From positions 239,396 to 303,395 of the forward strand of contig JAUIMI010000002.1 of NCBI GenBank assembly GCA_030433255.1: a DNA stretch of 64,000 nt, in the 5' to 3' direction. The DNA is from a bacterium (GTDB lineage: Bacteria; Patescibacteriota; Minisyncoccia; Phycocordibacterales; UBA1006). The notes under the pieces are model-generated. The model worked only from the letters and a program-made list of their open reading frames with translations, did no database searches and was not told where the DNA came from. Below are positions 35,220-43,822 of the stretch, in pieces. Positions within the stretch are counted from its first letter, which is position 1. Each line of letters opens with the position of its first letter. Both the position numbers and the translations under genes were made by a program.

Positions 35220-36626
35220 ATGGAAACACTTATTATCGGAGTATTTATTATTGGCTATTTAGCTATAACCCTAGAGCACAATCTTAAAATTGATAAACTT
35301 ATTCCCGCGTTGGTTATGATGGCTGTTAGTTGGGCATTAATATCTTTTGGACTCGAACATTTTTCTCAATGGTTTGATTCAAGTAAGCATGCTCTATTAG
35401 AAAATTTTGGACTTCTGGAACATGAAGAGAAAATGCATCTTATGGAGGAAACCTTGTTGCATCACCTAGGGAAAACAGCTGAAATTTTAGTTTTCTTGTT
35501 AGGCGCAATGACCATTGTTGAAATTATTGATTACTTTGATGGGTTTTCAACCATAAAAAGTTTTATTAAAACCAAGAGTAAGAAAAAGATTTTATGGATT
35601 TTTGCTATTCTCGCCTTTATTTTATCAGCAATAATTGATAACTTAACTGCAACTATTGTACTTATTTCAATTTTACAAAAAATTGTAAAAGAGAGAGGCA
35701 CTCGTATTTGGTTTGCTGGGTTAATTATTATTGCAGCTAATGCTGGTGGAGCTTGGTCACCTATAGGTGACGTAACTACAACCATGTTATGGATTGGTAA
35801 AAAAGTAACAACTGATCATTTGATTGGATACTTACTATTACCATCTCTTGTATGCATGCTTGTTCCAACATTTATTGCGTCATTTTTACCTGCGTTTAGA
35901 GGTAATTTAGTCACTACAGATGATGATACGTCTGAGGAATCAAGACCTCGCTTTAGTTCTATTATGTTGTATTTAGGACTTGGAGCAATTGTTTTTGTAC
36001 CAATTTTTAAAACAATAACTCATTTACCTCCATACGTAGGTATGATGTTGGCACTTGGTGTTGTTGCGATTTTTGCAGAGGTTTATTCTTCTGGAAAATT
36101 TGCACCTACTACACCTACTGGTGATATGAGTAGCGACCATGATAGTGCTGCACATCATAGCCCTGTCCACCATTCGCTGTCTAAGATAGAATTGCCAAGT
36201 ATTTTATTTTTCTTAGGTATTTTGATGGCTGTTGGTGCACTGGAGTCTTTAGGTATATTGTTTGGATTTGCAAACACCTTACAAGAAACCATGCCAATGT
36301 TGGGAACAGAATTACACCATGAAGGTGTTTCTGATTTAGTTGTTATTTTGCTAGGTATTGGTTCTGCAGTAATAGATAATGTGCCTTTAGTTGCAGCAAG
36401 TTTAGGAATGTTTTCTGAACCTATTAACAATGAATTATGGCACTTTATTGCATATTCTGCTGGAACAGGAGGTTCCATGTTAATTATTGGTTCTGCTGCA
36501 GGAGTTGTTGCGATGGGTATGGAAAAAATTGATTTTTTTTGGTACTTAAAGAAAATAGCTTGGTTGGCACTTATTGGTTTTCTTGCAGGAACACTCGTGT
36601 TTTTTTGGACAAGAACCTTGTTTTAA
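35220..36626 (+). CDS. nhaD: NhaD-type sodium/proton antiporter
   Basis: 468 aa, about 12 membrane segments, ion transporter superfamily. Typical NhaD segments: SAIIDNLTATIVLISIL, AANAGGAWSPIGDVTTTMLWI and, in the second half, IGSAVIDNVPLVAASLGMF, AGTGGSMLIIGSAAGVVAM; the paired D-N-(L/V) motifs are the ion site. It would export Na+ (or Li+) using the proton gradient. An unusual His/Asp/Ser-rich loop at about residues 300-322 (DHDSAAHHSPVHHS) lies between the two halves and is not typical of the family. Single-gene unit. Confidence 0.9.
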   Translation: METLIIGVFIIGYLAITLEHNLKIDKLIPALVMMAVSWALISFGLEHFSQWFDSSKHALLENFGLLEHEEKMHLMEETLLHHLGKTAEILVFLLGAMTIVEIIDYFDGFSTIKSFIKTKSKKKILWIFAILAFILSAIIDNLTATIVLISILQKIVKERGTRIWFAGLIIIAANAGGAWSPIGDVTTTMLWIGKKVTTDHLIGYLLLPSLVCMLVPTFIASFLPAFRGNLVTTDDDTSEESRPRFSSIMLYLGLGAIVFVPIFKTITHLPPYVGMMLALGVVAIFAEVYSSGKFAPTTPTGDMSSDHDSAAHHSPVHHSLSKIELPSILFFLGILMAVGALESLGILFGFANTLQETMPMLGTELHHEGVSDLVVILLGIGSAVIDNVPLVAASLGMFSEPINNELWHFIAYSAGTGGSMLIIGSAAGVVAMGMEKIDFFWYLKKIAWLALIGFLAGTLVFFWTRTLF

Positions 36627-36639
36627 AATTTTATAACAT

Positions 36640-36671
36640 AAAACCCTAACGTTATTACGTTGGGGTTTTTA
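36640..36671 (+). terminator. Terminator of nhaD
   Basis: AAAACCCTAACGT-TATT-ACGTTGGGGTTTT (one G-U pair) followed by T. Confidence 0.85.
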
Positions 36672-36691
36672 TAGATAAAAACAAGCTATGT

Positions 36692-36697
36692 TATAAT
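36692..36697 (+). promoter_or_regulatory. -10 box of the mgtC-like gene
   Basis: A consensus TATAAT ends 7 nt before the ATG at 36705; leaderless. Confidence 0.6.
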
Positions 36698-36704
36698 AAT
36701 ATTT

Positions 36705-37154
36705 ATGGATGAATACACTATTATATTACGCTTAACCTTGGCTCTTGTTCTTGGAGCACTCATTGGTATTGAGCGAGTGCATGCAGGGAAAAAAGCAGGG
36801 ATTAGGACACTTGGTTTAGTCTCTCTTGGTTCTGCTTTGTTTATTATTATTTCGGAACATGTTATTGCTCAATATGGATATGAAATTGATCCACTTCGTG
36901 TTGCTGCGAATGTTGTCACTGGTATTGGATTTTTAGGAGCAGGAATGATTATTTTTAAAGAAGATCATGTTTCAAATTTAACCACAGCTGCTGGTGTATG
37001 GTTATCTGCAGCTATTGGTGTTGCTGTTGGTTTTGGGATGTATGCCGCTGCTATTACTGTTACGGTTTTGGTTATTGTGACGTTTACTATTATGTGGAAT
37101 TTGGAAATTTTCTTGAAAAAGAGATTTGATGCAAATAAAAAAACAAACAGATAA
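36705..37154 (+). CDS. MgtC/SapB family membrane protein
   Basis: 149 aa with four to five membrane helices and the MgtC signatures LALVLGALIGIERVHAGKKAGIRT and VANVVTGIGFLGAGMI, followed by LTTAAGVWLSAAIGVAVG. It lacks the C-terminal cytoplasmic ACT-like domain of longer MgtC proteins. In pathogens MgtC binds the F1F0 ATP synthase and helps survival at low Mg2+; in this organism its role is open. Sits after nhaD but has its own promoter. Confidence 0.9.
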   Translation: MDEYTIILRLTLALVLGALIGIERVHAGKKAGIRTLGLVSLGSALFIIISEHVIAQYGYEIDPLRVAANVVTGIGFLGAGMIIFKEDHVSNLTTAAGVWLSAAIGVAVGFGMYAAAITVTVLVIVTFTIMWNLEIFLKKRFDANKKTNR

Positions 37155-37166
37155 GTTTGTTTTTAT
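37139..37166 (+). terminator. Terminator of the mgtC-like gene
   Basis: AAAAACAAAC-AGATAA-GTTTGTTTTT, overlapping the stop codon. Confidence 0.85.
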
Positions 37167-37210
37167 TTTTCTTTATGTTTTAATTTAAAAAACTATTAAA
37201 TTTATTAATA

Positions 37211-37678
37211 ATGAGTACAAGTAAATACATAACTTCACTGCAAAGAGCAAATAAATCTTTAACCAATAAAATTATTTCTTTTCAAAAAATTAAAACAAAA
37301 CACAATAAACAATTTTTAAATTTTGCAAGAAATTATTTTATACAAAGAAAAAAGAATTCAGGAAATATAGATAATTTGAAGTATTTGATGATATTAACCC
37401 ATTCAGGATTAACAAACAAAAAAAACTTAAGAACTATACTCTATTACGCGGTGCATACTGGTGATACTCAGGCTGCATTATTTTTTGTCGAATTACTTGG
37501 GCGTGAATTAACTTATTCTGAGCTAGCAAGATTAGCAAAGTTTAATAATTCATTAGAATGGATGGAGAATTATTTCCCAGAGCGTATCGGGGAAATAGCT
37601 GCAAAGGGAGTATATGAAGCTTCACAAAAAGCACTTACTACAGGTCATAAGTTTCGACATGACGGAAATATTCTTTAG
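37211..37678 (+). CDS. Hypothetical protein, 155 aa
   Basis: Not recognised. A basic, all-helical soluble protein: a Lys-rich N-terminal half (QRANKSLTNKIISFQKIKTKHNKQF) and a C-terminal half of helical hairpins (TILYYAVHTGDTQAALFFVELLGRELTYSELARLAKF) that looks like alpha-alpha repeats. No membrane helix or metal site. Single-gene unit with its own terminator, more AT-rich in its first half than its neighbours. Confidence 0.6.
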   Translation: MSTSKYITSLQRANKSLTNKIISFQKIKTKHNKQFLNFARNYFIQRKKNSGNIDNLKYLMILTHSGLTNKKNLRTILYYAVHTGDTQAALFFVELLGRELTYSELARLAKFNNSLEWMENYFPERIGEIAAKGVYEASQKALTTGHKFRHDGNIL

Positions 37679-37685
37679 ATTTTTG

Positions 37686-37715
37686 AAACAGGTAAATTGA
37701 ATTTACCTGTTTTTT
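37686..37715 (+). terminator. Terminator of the 155-aa gene
   Basis: AAACAGGTAAAT-TGA-ATTTACCTGTTT, a perfect 12-bp stem followed by TTTT. Confidence 0.9.
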
Positions 37716-37751
37716 CTTGCTCAAATTTTGCAATGATTTAGAATTAACACT

Positions 37752-39563
37752 ATGACATCACAGGAAATACGAAAACGTTTTTTAGATTTTTTTGCAAAAA
37801 GGAATCACGCTATTTTAGATTCAGCATCATTGATTACTGCTGATGACCCAAAGGCAACAAATGCCACTTTGTTTAATACTGCCGGGATGCAACCACTCAT
37901 CCCATATTTAATGGGAGAGAAACATTCTCGAGGAACACGTCTTGCAAGTTCACAAAAATGCGTACGAACCGGAGATTTAGAGGAAGTTGGAGACAATACC
38001 CATGCAACTTTTTTTGAAATGTTAGGTAATTGGTCACTAGGAGATTATTTTAAAAAAGAAGCTATTACTTGGTCATGGGAATTTTTAACTGATATAAATG
38101 AAGGATTAGGATTAGACCCAAATCGTTTATATGTAACGGTGTTTGCAGGAAACGATATGGTTCCTCGTGATACTGAGGCGGTAGAGATTTGGAAACAATT
38201 TATTCCAGAACATCGTATTTATTATCGTGACTCCAAAGATAATTGGTGGACCGCAGGTGCAAATTCTCCAGCAGGACCTTCAACAGAAATGTTCTATGAT
38301 TTAACAGGAGGATTAGGTGATTTATCGGCAGAAGAGTTTGAACAAGCTGATGAAGATCAAAAACTCATTGAAATTTGGAATGATGTGTTTATGTCATATC
38401 GACTTGAAGGAGGAGAGATTGTAGGTGAACTTCCTCAAAAAAATGTTGATACAGGAGCTGGTCTTGAGAGAGTTACTGCGGTAATGCAGGGAACAACAAA
38501 TATTTTTGATACTGATTTGTTCTTACCATTATTAACTATTGTCAAAGATGGTGCAGAAAATTATAACGAGAGGCATGCTCGTATTGTTGCTGATCATATT
38601 AAAACAGCAGTATTTTTGATAAACGATGGTGTGGTTATTTCAAATACGGGACGTGGATACGTACTTCGCCGAATATTACGGCGTGCATATTCATCTCTTG
38701 AAGAAATGCAGTGTTCAGAAAAAATTATCCCAGACCTTATTCATGCTGTAATTGAGATGTATCGAGATTTATATTTTAAAGATGTCGATGAAAAGAAAAT
38801 TGCAGTTAAAATTAAAATTGTTGCAACTGAAATGGATAAAATCATTCGCATTATTAAACGCGGAGTAAAAATATTCAAAAAAATAAAAGATAACCCTAAT
38901 ACTCTTGTGACTGGAAAGTTTTTGATGGATTTAGAACAAACTCAAGGTCTTCCTCTATCAATGTCATTAAAACTTGCAAAGCAGTTTGGTATTGATATTT
39001 CTCACGAAGCAATCCAAGAAGCTAAACGGTTACGCAAAGAACACCAGGAGCTTTCTCGAAAGGGTGCAGCTCAAAAGTTTAAGGGTGGTTTAGCTGAAGA
39101 TACGCCGAAAATTCGCGCGCTTCACACTGCAACCCACCTTATGCTGGCTGGCTTACGTCAAGAATTAGGAAATGATGTTCATCAAAAAGGATCAAATATC
39201 ACTGAAGAGCGGACACGTTTTGATTTTACGTATAATGAAAAAGTTTCAAGGGAGACACTAGATAAAGTCGAAGAGTATGTAAATAATGCCATCCAGACAC
39301 ATGCAAAAATGGGCGTACAATTAATGGAAAAAGAAAAGGCAAAGCAGTCAGATGTTGTAGGTTCATTTTGGGAGAAATATCCAGATACGGTAAAAGTGTG
39401 GACCATTTCTGATAATAAGGGCAACATTTATTCTCGCGAATTATGTGGTGGTCCGCATGTAGATGACTTGTCTCAAATTGCAGAATTTGGAGTATTTAAA
39501 ATTAAAAAAGAAGAATCTAGTTCAGCAGGAGTAAGACGTATTAAAGCTGTGTTGGAAAAATAG
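37752..39563 (+). CDS. alaS: Alanyl-tRNA synthetase lacking the C-Ala domain
   Basis: Class II synthetase for tRNA-Ala, 603 aa. The catalytic domain (ATNATLFNTAGMQPLIPYLMG; ATFFEMLGNWSLGDYFKKEAI; VDTGAGLERVTAVMQG) and the tRNA-recognition helices (NTGRGYVLRRILRRAY) are normal. The editing domain is present with its zinc-type motifs HTATHLM and CGGPHVD. The protein stops directly after the editing domain (GVRRIKAVLEK), without the C-Ala linker and oligomerisation domain that take E. coli AlaRS to 876 aa. The C-terminus is clean and followed by a terminator, so this is a natural short form, probably monomeric. Confidence 0.95.
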   Translation: MTSQEIRKRFLDFFAKRNHAILDSASLITADDPKATNATLFNTAGMQPLIPYLMGEKHSRGTRLASSQKCVRTGDLEEVGDNTHATFFEMLGNWSLGDYFKKEAITWSWEFLTDINEGLGLDPNRLYVTVFAGNDMVPRDTEAVEIWKQFIPEHRIYYRDSKDNWWTAGANSPAGPSTEMFYDLTGGLGDLSAEEFEQADEDQKLIEIWNDVFMSYRLEGGEIVGELPQKNVDTGAGLERVTAVMQGTTNIFDTDLFLPLLTIVKDGAENYNERHARIVADHIKTAVFLINDGVVISNTGRGYVLRRILRRAYSSLEEMQCSEKIIPDLIHAVIEMYRDLYFKDVDEKKIAVKIKIVATEMDKIIRIIKRGVKIFKKIKDNPNTLVTGKFLMDLEQTQGLPLSMSLKLAKQFGIDISHEAIQEAKRLRKEHQELSRKGAAQKFKGGLAEDTPKIRALHTATHLMLAGLRQELGNDVHQKGSNITEERTRFDFTYNEKVSRETLDKVEEYVNNAIQTHAKMGVQLMEKEKAKQSDVVGSFWEKYPDTVKVWTISDNKGNIYSRELCGGPHVDDLSQIAEFGVFKIKKEESSSAGVRRIKAVLEK

Positions 39564-39578
39564 AATACAGATTCTATT

Positions 39579-39607
39579 AAAAAACACTTCTAGTAAGGTG
39601 TTTTTTA
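39579..39607 (+). terminator. Terminator of alaS
   Basis: AAAAAACACTT-CTAGT-AAGGTGTTTTTT with one imperfect position in the stem; T-run at the end. Confidence 0.8.
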
Positions 39608-39615
39608 ATTTGTGC

Positions 39616-39621
39616 TATAAT
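39616..39621 (+). promoter_or_regulatory. Extended -10 box of the 39628 gene
   Basis: A consensus TATAAT preceded by TGC ends 6 nt before the ATG at 39628. It lies inside the longer frame that begins at 39598, so that earlier start is unlikely. Confidence 0.6.
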
Positions 39622-39627
39622 TATTTT

Positions 39628-39948
39628 ATGAAAAAATCTTTTGAATTTATTCTTATTCTTATTATTTTCTATGGTGTATATTCTGCATTTAACCATATTG
39701 CACCTATGTTTACTGAACATCCGAATTCATTTTGGGTTGTTATTGCAAGCTTACTTGTTGCTACTGGGTTATTATTGTTATACGCAGGTGTTATTGCGAC
39801 ATCAGCAAAACAAAAATTTACGGAAAAAGTTTTAGAACTAGAACAAGAAATACATAAAAAAGACGAAGAAATAAAATCAGCAAAATCTTTTAAAGAAAAT
39901 TTGGTTAGGGAAGCAGAGGCAACCATTGATAATAATTCATTAGAGTAA
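39628..39948 (+). CDS. Hypothetical membrane protein with a coiled-coil tail, 106 aa
   Basis: Two membrane helices (FEFILILIIFYGVYSAF and FWVVIASLLVATGLLLLYAGVI) are followed by a Lys/Glu-rich coiled coil (KQKFTEKVLELEQEIHKKDEEIKSAKS). Family not recognised. It is 9 bases upstream of the actin-like gene and probably cotranscribed with it and the following membrane protein, so a structural role with them is possible. The start at 39628 is set by the promoter. Confidence 0.65.
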   Translation: MKKSFEFILILIIFYGVYSAFNHIAPMFTEHPNSFWVVIASLLVATGLLLLYAGVIATSAKQKFTEKVLELEQEIHKKDEEIKSAKSFKENLVREAEATIDNNSLE

Positions 39949-39957
39949 AATACTATT

Positions 39958-41139
39958 ATGTCCGATAAGGTTACGACAAATAAACAGTACATTATTTTTG
40001 ATATAGACAGCACGAGTATTGGTGGTGGTGTTTTTCGTTTTGGATATGATGCAAATAATAACCATATTCAAACAACAGAATTGTTTTCGGTTCGTAAAAA
40101 TATTACCAATGGAAAAAAATATCCATTTGACTATTTTTTTAAACAAACCTTAAAAACACTTGAACAGGTTGCCCAAGATGTGTACCTACAATCTCATATT
40201 TCAATTCATGGGTTCTACTGTAATATTGGTACACCTTGGATGAGTGCCCAAAAACAAATTGTTACGTATACAAGTAAAAAACCATTTACGTTTACACAGG
40301 AATTTGCTGATTCTTTAATAGAAAAAGAGTTTCAAGTGTCTTTCAAAAAAAATAAAAATTATGCAAAACATCAAGTGGAGCTTATTGATAGAAGAACAAT
40401 TGATGTCTATGGAAACGGATACCCAACACGAAATCCAATTGGTAAAAAAATGAGTGATGTTCATATTCATTCTTTAGTAAGTGTTATGTCCACATCAACC
40501 AAAAAAGCTTTTTCCGAAGTGTTTGAAAAGGTCTTTCACCAAGAAGTAATATATCTTTCAAACACCTTTTTATCTTATCAAACCCTATACTCTCACTCTG
40601 AACAAACAGATAATGCTATTATTATTGATGTTTCTGGTGAGGTGACAGAGCTACTTGTTGTACAAAAAGATCACCTTACTCACATTGGATCTATTCCTAT
40701 TGGTTCGAATGGTATTATTCGTCATCTTGCCGAGAACCTTAAGGTTCCGTATGGCAAAGCACAAAGTATTATTTCTTTATACCAGCAACAGAAACTAGAC
40801 ACTACCTATGAAGATAACATTCAAAATCAATTACATGATTCATTTCGACTGTGGTTTAAAGAATTCTTTAATGCTTGTGACTCGTACGCAAAAGAAGGCT
40901 TACTTCCTCATGTAATTATTTTACGAAGCAGTAAAGCAACATCATTATGGCTAGAATACATGATTCTAAATGAAGATTCTCTTCGTGAGCATATACATAC
41001 AAAAGGTCGTATTTACTTACAACATATGGATTCATTTTTTATTGATAAGGCAGAAGAACATGAAGACTTGGAATTAAATGTTGTAGCTGGTTTTATTTCA
41101 GGATATTTAAATCACAATGGATCAACAAAAACGAATTAA
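39958..41139 (+). CDS. Actin-like ATPase of the FtsA/PilM fold
   Basis: 393 aa. The two phosphate loops of the actin fold are visible: FDIDSTSIGGGVF at about residue 14 and IIIDVSGEVTELLVVQ near 225, followed by GSIPIGSNGIIRHLA. The region between them (SHIHSLVSV-like segment and the VIYLSNTFLSYQTLYS stretch) fits an SHS2-type insertion as in FtsA and PilM. The conserved Gly/Asp pattern is weaker than in true FtsA, so ATP binding is not certain. It overlaps the next gene by 23 bases, so the two products are probably made together. A cell-division or envelope-scaffold role is inference. Confidence 0.6.
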   Translation: MSDKVTTNKQYIIFDIDSTSIGGGVFRFGYDANNNHIQTTELFSVRKNITNGKKYPFDYFFKQTLKTLEQVAQDVYLQSHISIHGFYCNIGTPWMSAQKQIVTYTSKKPFTFTQEFADSLIEKEFQVSFKKNKNYAKHQVELIDRRTIDVYGNGYPTRNPIGKKMSDVHIHSLVSVMSTSTKKAFSEVFEKVFHQEVIYLSNTFLSYQTLYSHSEQTDNAIIIDVSGEVTELLVVQKDHLTHIGSIPIGSNGIIRHLAENLKVPYGKAQSIISLYQQQKLDTTYEDNIQNQLHDSFRLWFKEFFNACDSYAKEGLLPHVIILRSSKATSLWLEYMILNEDSLREHIHTKGRIYLQHMDSFFIDKAEEHEDLELNVVAGFISGYLNHNGSTKTN

Positions 41140-42484
41140 TTCAATAGAAGGTATTAAGCGTAGAAAAAAAAGAACGAGAAATGCTCGTTCTTTTCGCCAT
41201 GATACACCTGATTCATTCATAGATAAAAAAGAGGTTAAAACACAAAATTTCATTTCAAAAAAAGTAAAACCAAAAAAAAGAGCTGTTACAAAGAAAACGC
41301 CAACTAAATTACTTCAAAGTAGGCAAAACTATTTGAGTAGTAGTATTTCATTTTTTAAAACTCAATGGTTTTGGTTACGATATATTATTTGGATTTTTGT
41401 TATTAGTATTGGTATTGTAATTTTTTTTAATACAAGAGAAAAAACGTATATTACTATCCGTCCACACCATGAATACATGAGTGTTGATACGAATATTATG
41501 TTACACAAAAACCCACAAGAAGATGAATTAGGTTTTGATATTATTGCAATACACGATGAAGTTTCCATTCCAGTAATTGCTGAAGGTATTCGTGATGTGC
41601 AAAAAAAATCATCAGGTGTGGTAACTATCTATAATAATTACAGTACTGAACCACAACGTTTGTTGGCTGAAACTCGTTTTCAATCCGCGGGAGGTAAGAT
41701 TTTTAAACTTGGAACAGATGAAGTAATCATTCCTGGAAAACAACAGGATTCACCTGGTACTATTCAGGTAAGGTTGTATGCAGACCAATCTGGCTCTGAA
41801 TATAATATTGATAGTACTGATTTTACTATCCCAGGATTTAAGGAAGTTGGACTCAATGAAAAGTATAATACTATATACGCAGTATCAGAAGAACGATTTT
41901 CTGGCGGGTATTCAGGTACAGAACCGTACATTACAGACATACAAAAACAAACCCTAGAAGAAGAGTTACGTAAGAGATTACAAGAACGTCTTGTTTTACG
42001 ATTAGGACACGAAAAAACAGATCAATTGATGCTTGTTAAAGAGTCAGCTCAAATTGATATTCAAGATTCTTATCTTACGACAGGTTCTGGTGGTAATGGT
42101 GATACATTAGTGCAGCCAGGTACTATAATTGCGGTACTTGTTGGTCTTGATGAATTTATTTTCTATATAGAAGATGTATTAAACACAGGTGAAATACCAG
42201 AATTTATTATTGATGATATTAATGACGCCAGTATCACTCAGTACACAGAATTTGATTTTGAAAGTGATGATGCATTAGAAGTTACGATACAAGGTGAATT
42301 GTTTACAGAATCTCTTCTTGATGAAGATATTTTAAAACAAAAATTTAATAATCAATCTTTTGATGATTTAGGAGTAGTATTCAATAGTATGAATACCATT
42401 GACAGGTTACATGTAGTTACTCGACCATTTTGGAAGAAAAAGGTTTCAAATAATGTTGATAATATATATATTTTGTATGAATAA
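41117..42484 (+). CDS. Conserved CPR-type membrane protein, partner of the actin-like gene
   Basis: 455 aa. A very basic cytoplasmic N-terminus (KRRKKRTRNARSF, KKVKPKKRAVTKK; about 95 residues), one membrane helix (YIIWIFVISIGIVIFF), and a large acidic extracytoplasmic part. The latter contains SSGVVTIYNNYSTEPQRLLA and GTIQVRLYADQSGSEYNI, segments common to CPR proteins often annotated as baseplate-J-like. Topology resembles bitopic division proteins such as FtsQ, without sequence evidence for it. It overlaps the actin-like gene by 23 bases. Directly after its stop the sequence changes to an Rhs fragment. Confidence 0.65.
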   Translation: MDQQKRINSIEGIKRRKKRTRNARSFRHDTPDSFIDKKEVKTQNFISKKVKPKKRAVTKKTPTKLLQSRQNYLSSSISFFKTQWFWLRYIIWIFVISIGIVIFFNTREKTYITIRPHHEYMSVDTNIMLHKNPQEDELGFDIIAIHDEVSIPVIAEGIRDVQKKSSGVVTIYNNYSTEPQRLLAETRFQSAGGKIFKLGTDEVIIPGKQQDSPGTIQVRLYADQSGSEYNIDSTDFTIPGFKEVGLNEKYNTIYAVSEERFSGGYSGTEPYITDIQKQTLEEELRKRLQERLVLRLGHEKTDQLMLVKESAQIDIQDSYLTTGSGGNGDTLVQPGTIIAVLVGLDEFIFYIEDVLNTGEIPEFIIDDINDASITQYTEFDFESDDALEVTIQGELFTESLLDEDILKQKFNNQSFDDLGVVFNSMNTIDRLHVVTRPFWKKKVSNNVDNIYILYE

Positions 42485-42486
42485 TA

Positions 42487-43086
42487 TGTGACATAGTAAA
42501 TGATGTAACCACACACAATGGTTTATATTACATCAAGGCACGTTATTATGATGCTAAACTTGGACGTTTCTTAACTCAAGACCCTATTTGGAGTACGAAT
42601 TTGTATCCGTATTCTGATAATAATCCGATTAGTAGAATAGATTTTAATGGAGCGAACTATTTTAACTATAATTATTCAGCTTACCAACACGAATTTTTTA
42701 ATTACACAGCAAATGTTTCAGAAAGTTTTAATAATGGAATTGAAAGAATTGCAAGGTTAACTTTTGAAAAATTACAAAACAATGGATTATTAATTTCCGC
42801 AACAGGTGCCGGAGTATTTGTAGCTGGTGGTCCTTTAGCCCCTGTTGGTGCAAAACTGTTTGTAGCAGGTGGTATTATTTCGGGCATCGGAGCAATAGGT
42901 GAAGGATTAACAGATTATATAGTTTATAATGACCCTAATGGACTAATAAGAGTTCTATCCTTTGAAGCGGTTAATTATGCCTTAGGAAAAACATTAAGTA
43001 TTTTGAAAGCTACACCTAAAGAAAAAATCACATCAGAATTTATACTACAAATTTTTAATGAATCTATAGAAAATTATGAAAGATAA
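42487..43086 (+). pseudogene. C-terminal fragment of an Rhs/YD-repeat protein with a tip domain
   Basis: The frame opens without a start codon and reads NGLYYIKARYYDAKLGRFL, then TQDPIWSTNLYPYSDNNPIS and RIDFNGANY: the end of an Rhs core, whose usual form is ARYYDP..GRF..QDP. After it comes a Gly/Ala-rich hydrophobic stretch (GVFVAGGPLAPVGAKLFVAGG) and a helical tail, as in variable Rhs tips. The repeat core that should precede it is missing and no promoter is seen. A TTG at 42601 could start a 161-aa piece lacking the core motif. The CPR gene ends at 42484, so the junction is within a few bases of it. A remnant of a transferred Rhs-type toxin gene; toxin activity of the tip is inference. Confidence 0.75.
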
Positions 43087-43231
43087 GGTAATCTCAAAAA
43101 AACAAATAATAAAAAAATTTATAGCATTACTGACATTTGTTTTTATAGTTATTCATTGGTTTACAGAATTTGATATTCTTTTTTTGATATTGTTTCTAAT
43201 ATTTATTTTTTATTTAATAGATAAATCATGA
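43076..43231 (+). CDS. Small membrane protein overlapping the Rhs tip, 51 aa
   Basis: MKDKVISKKQIIKKFIALL... with two hydrophobic helices (FIALLTFVFIVIHWF and ILFLILFLIFIFYLI). It overlaps the end of the Rhs tip frame by 11 bases. A small gene directly after an Rhs tip is often the immunity gene of that toxin, and a membrane immunity protein would fit a pore-type toxin. That is inference from position; the sequence matches nothing I know. It ends in TGA. Confidence 0.45.
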   Translation: MKDKVISKKQIIKKFIALLTFVFIVIHWFTEFDILFLILFLIFIFYLIDKS

Positions 43232-43258
43232 TTTTTTAAAATTCCAAAAAAATTATAA

Positions 43259-43822
43259 ATGAAAAACCTAGTACACATACTATTCTTCATCCCAATCACG
43301 CTATTCGCTCAAGATTGGCATGAAGAACAACGCACCTATGAATACGACAACCTCAACCGTTTGGTTAAGGTTGTTTTTCATAATGGTATTGTTTACGAGT
43401 ACCAATACGATAATTTAGGTAATCGCTTGGGTAAAACCATAGATGTAGAATTGCCAGCAGATAACTATGAGATTTCAACGGTTGGTTTAACTTGCATTAA
43501 TAGTAGCGATGGTATCATCCACATAGAAGTCGACAGAAAAAATACTTACAATGTGGAGATAGATAGTCCAGACAATAGTTTTAATGAAATCTTTCAGCTA
43601 TCAACAACTAACGATTGGACATTAGATATTGATTACCTTGAAGGTGGAGAATGCTTTGTGTATGTAACTATTGATGGTATTGATGACTCTATTTACAAAA
43701 AGACTTTTATCCTAAATCTCGATGAACCAGAACCATTAGAAGCTGTAAGCAGAATGGCAAATACCAATGGACGTTTTACCGTTGAAATGACATGGAATGA
43801 ACGTAATAATTTTAATGTCTGA
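43259..43822 (+). pseudogene. Truncated secreted YD-repeat protein of Bacteroidota type
   Basis: 187 aa. A Bacteroidota-style signal peptide (MKNLVHILFFIPITLFAQ) is followed by two YD repeats (YEYDNLNRLVKVVFHNG and YEYQYDNLGNRLGKTI). Then comes a beta-rich domain (NYEISTVGLTCINSSDGIIH ... GGECFVYVTIDG ... LDEPEPLEAVS) that looks like the modules near the C-terminus of type IX secretion substrates in Flavobacteriia. The domain breaks off shortly after (TWNERNNFNV), where such proteins normally continue, so it is probably truncated. Base composition is less AT-rich than around it. CPR bacteria are not known for T9SS, so it is best read as transferred DNA, possibly from a host. Confidence 0.7.

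Noticed and set aside
42601..43086. A complete independent 161-aa protein starting at the TTG 42601
   Set aside because: The frame is open upstream and continues the Rhs core motif, so the TTG is an internal codon of a truncated gene, not a supported start.
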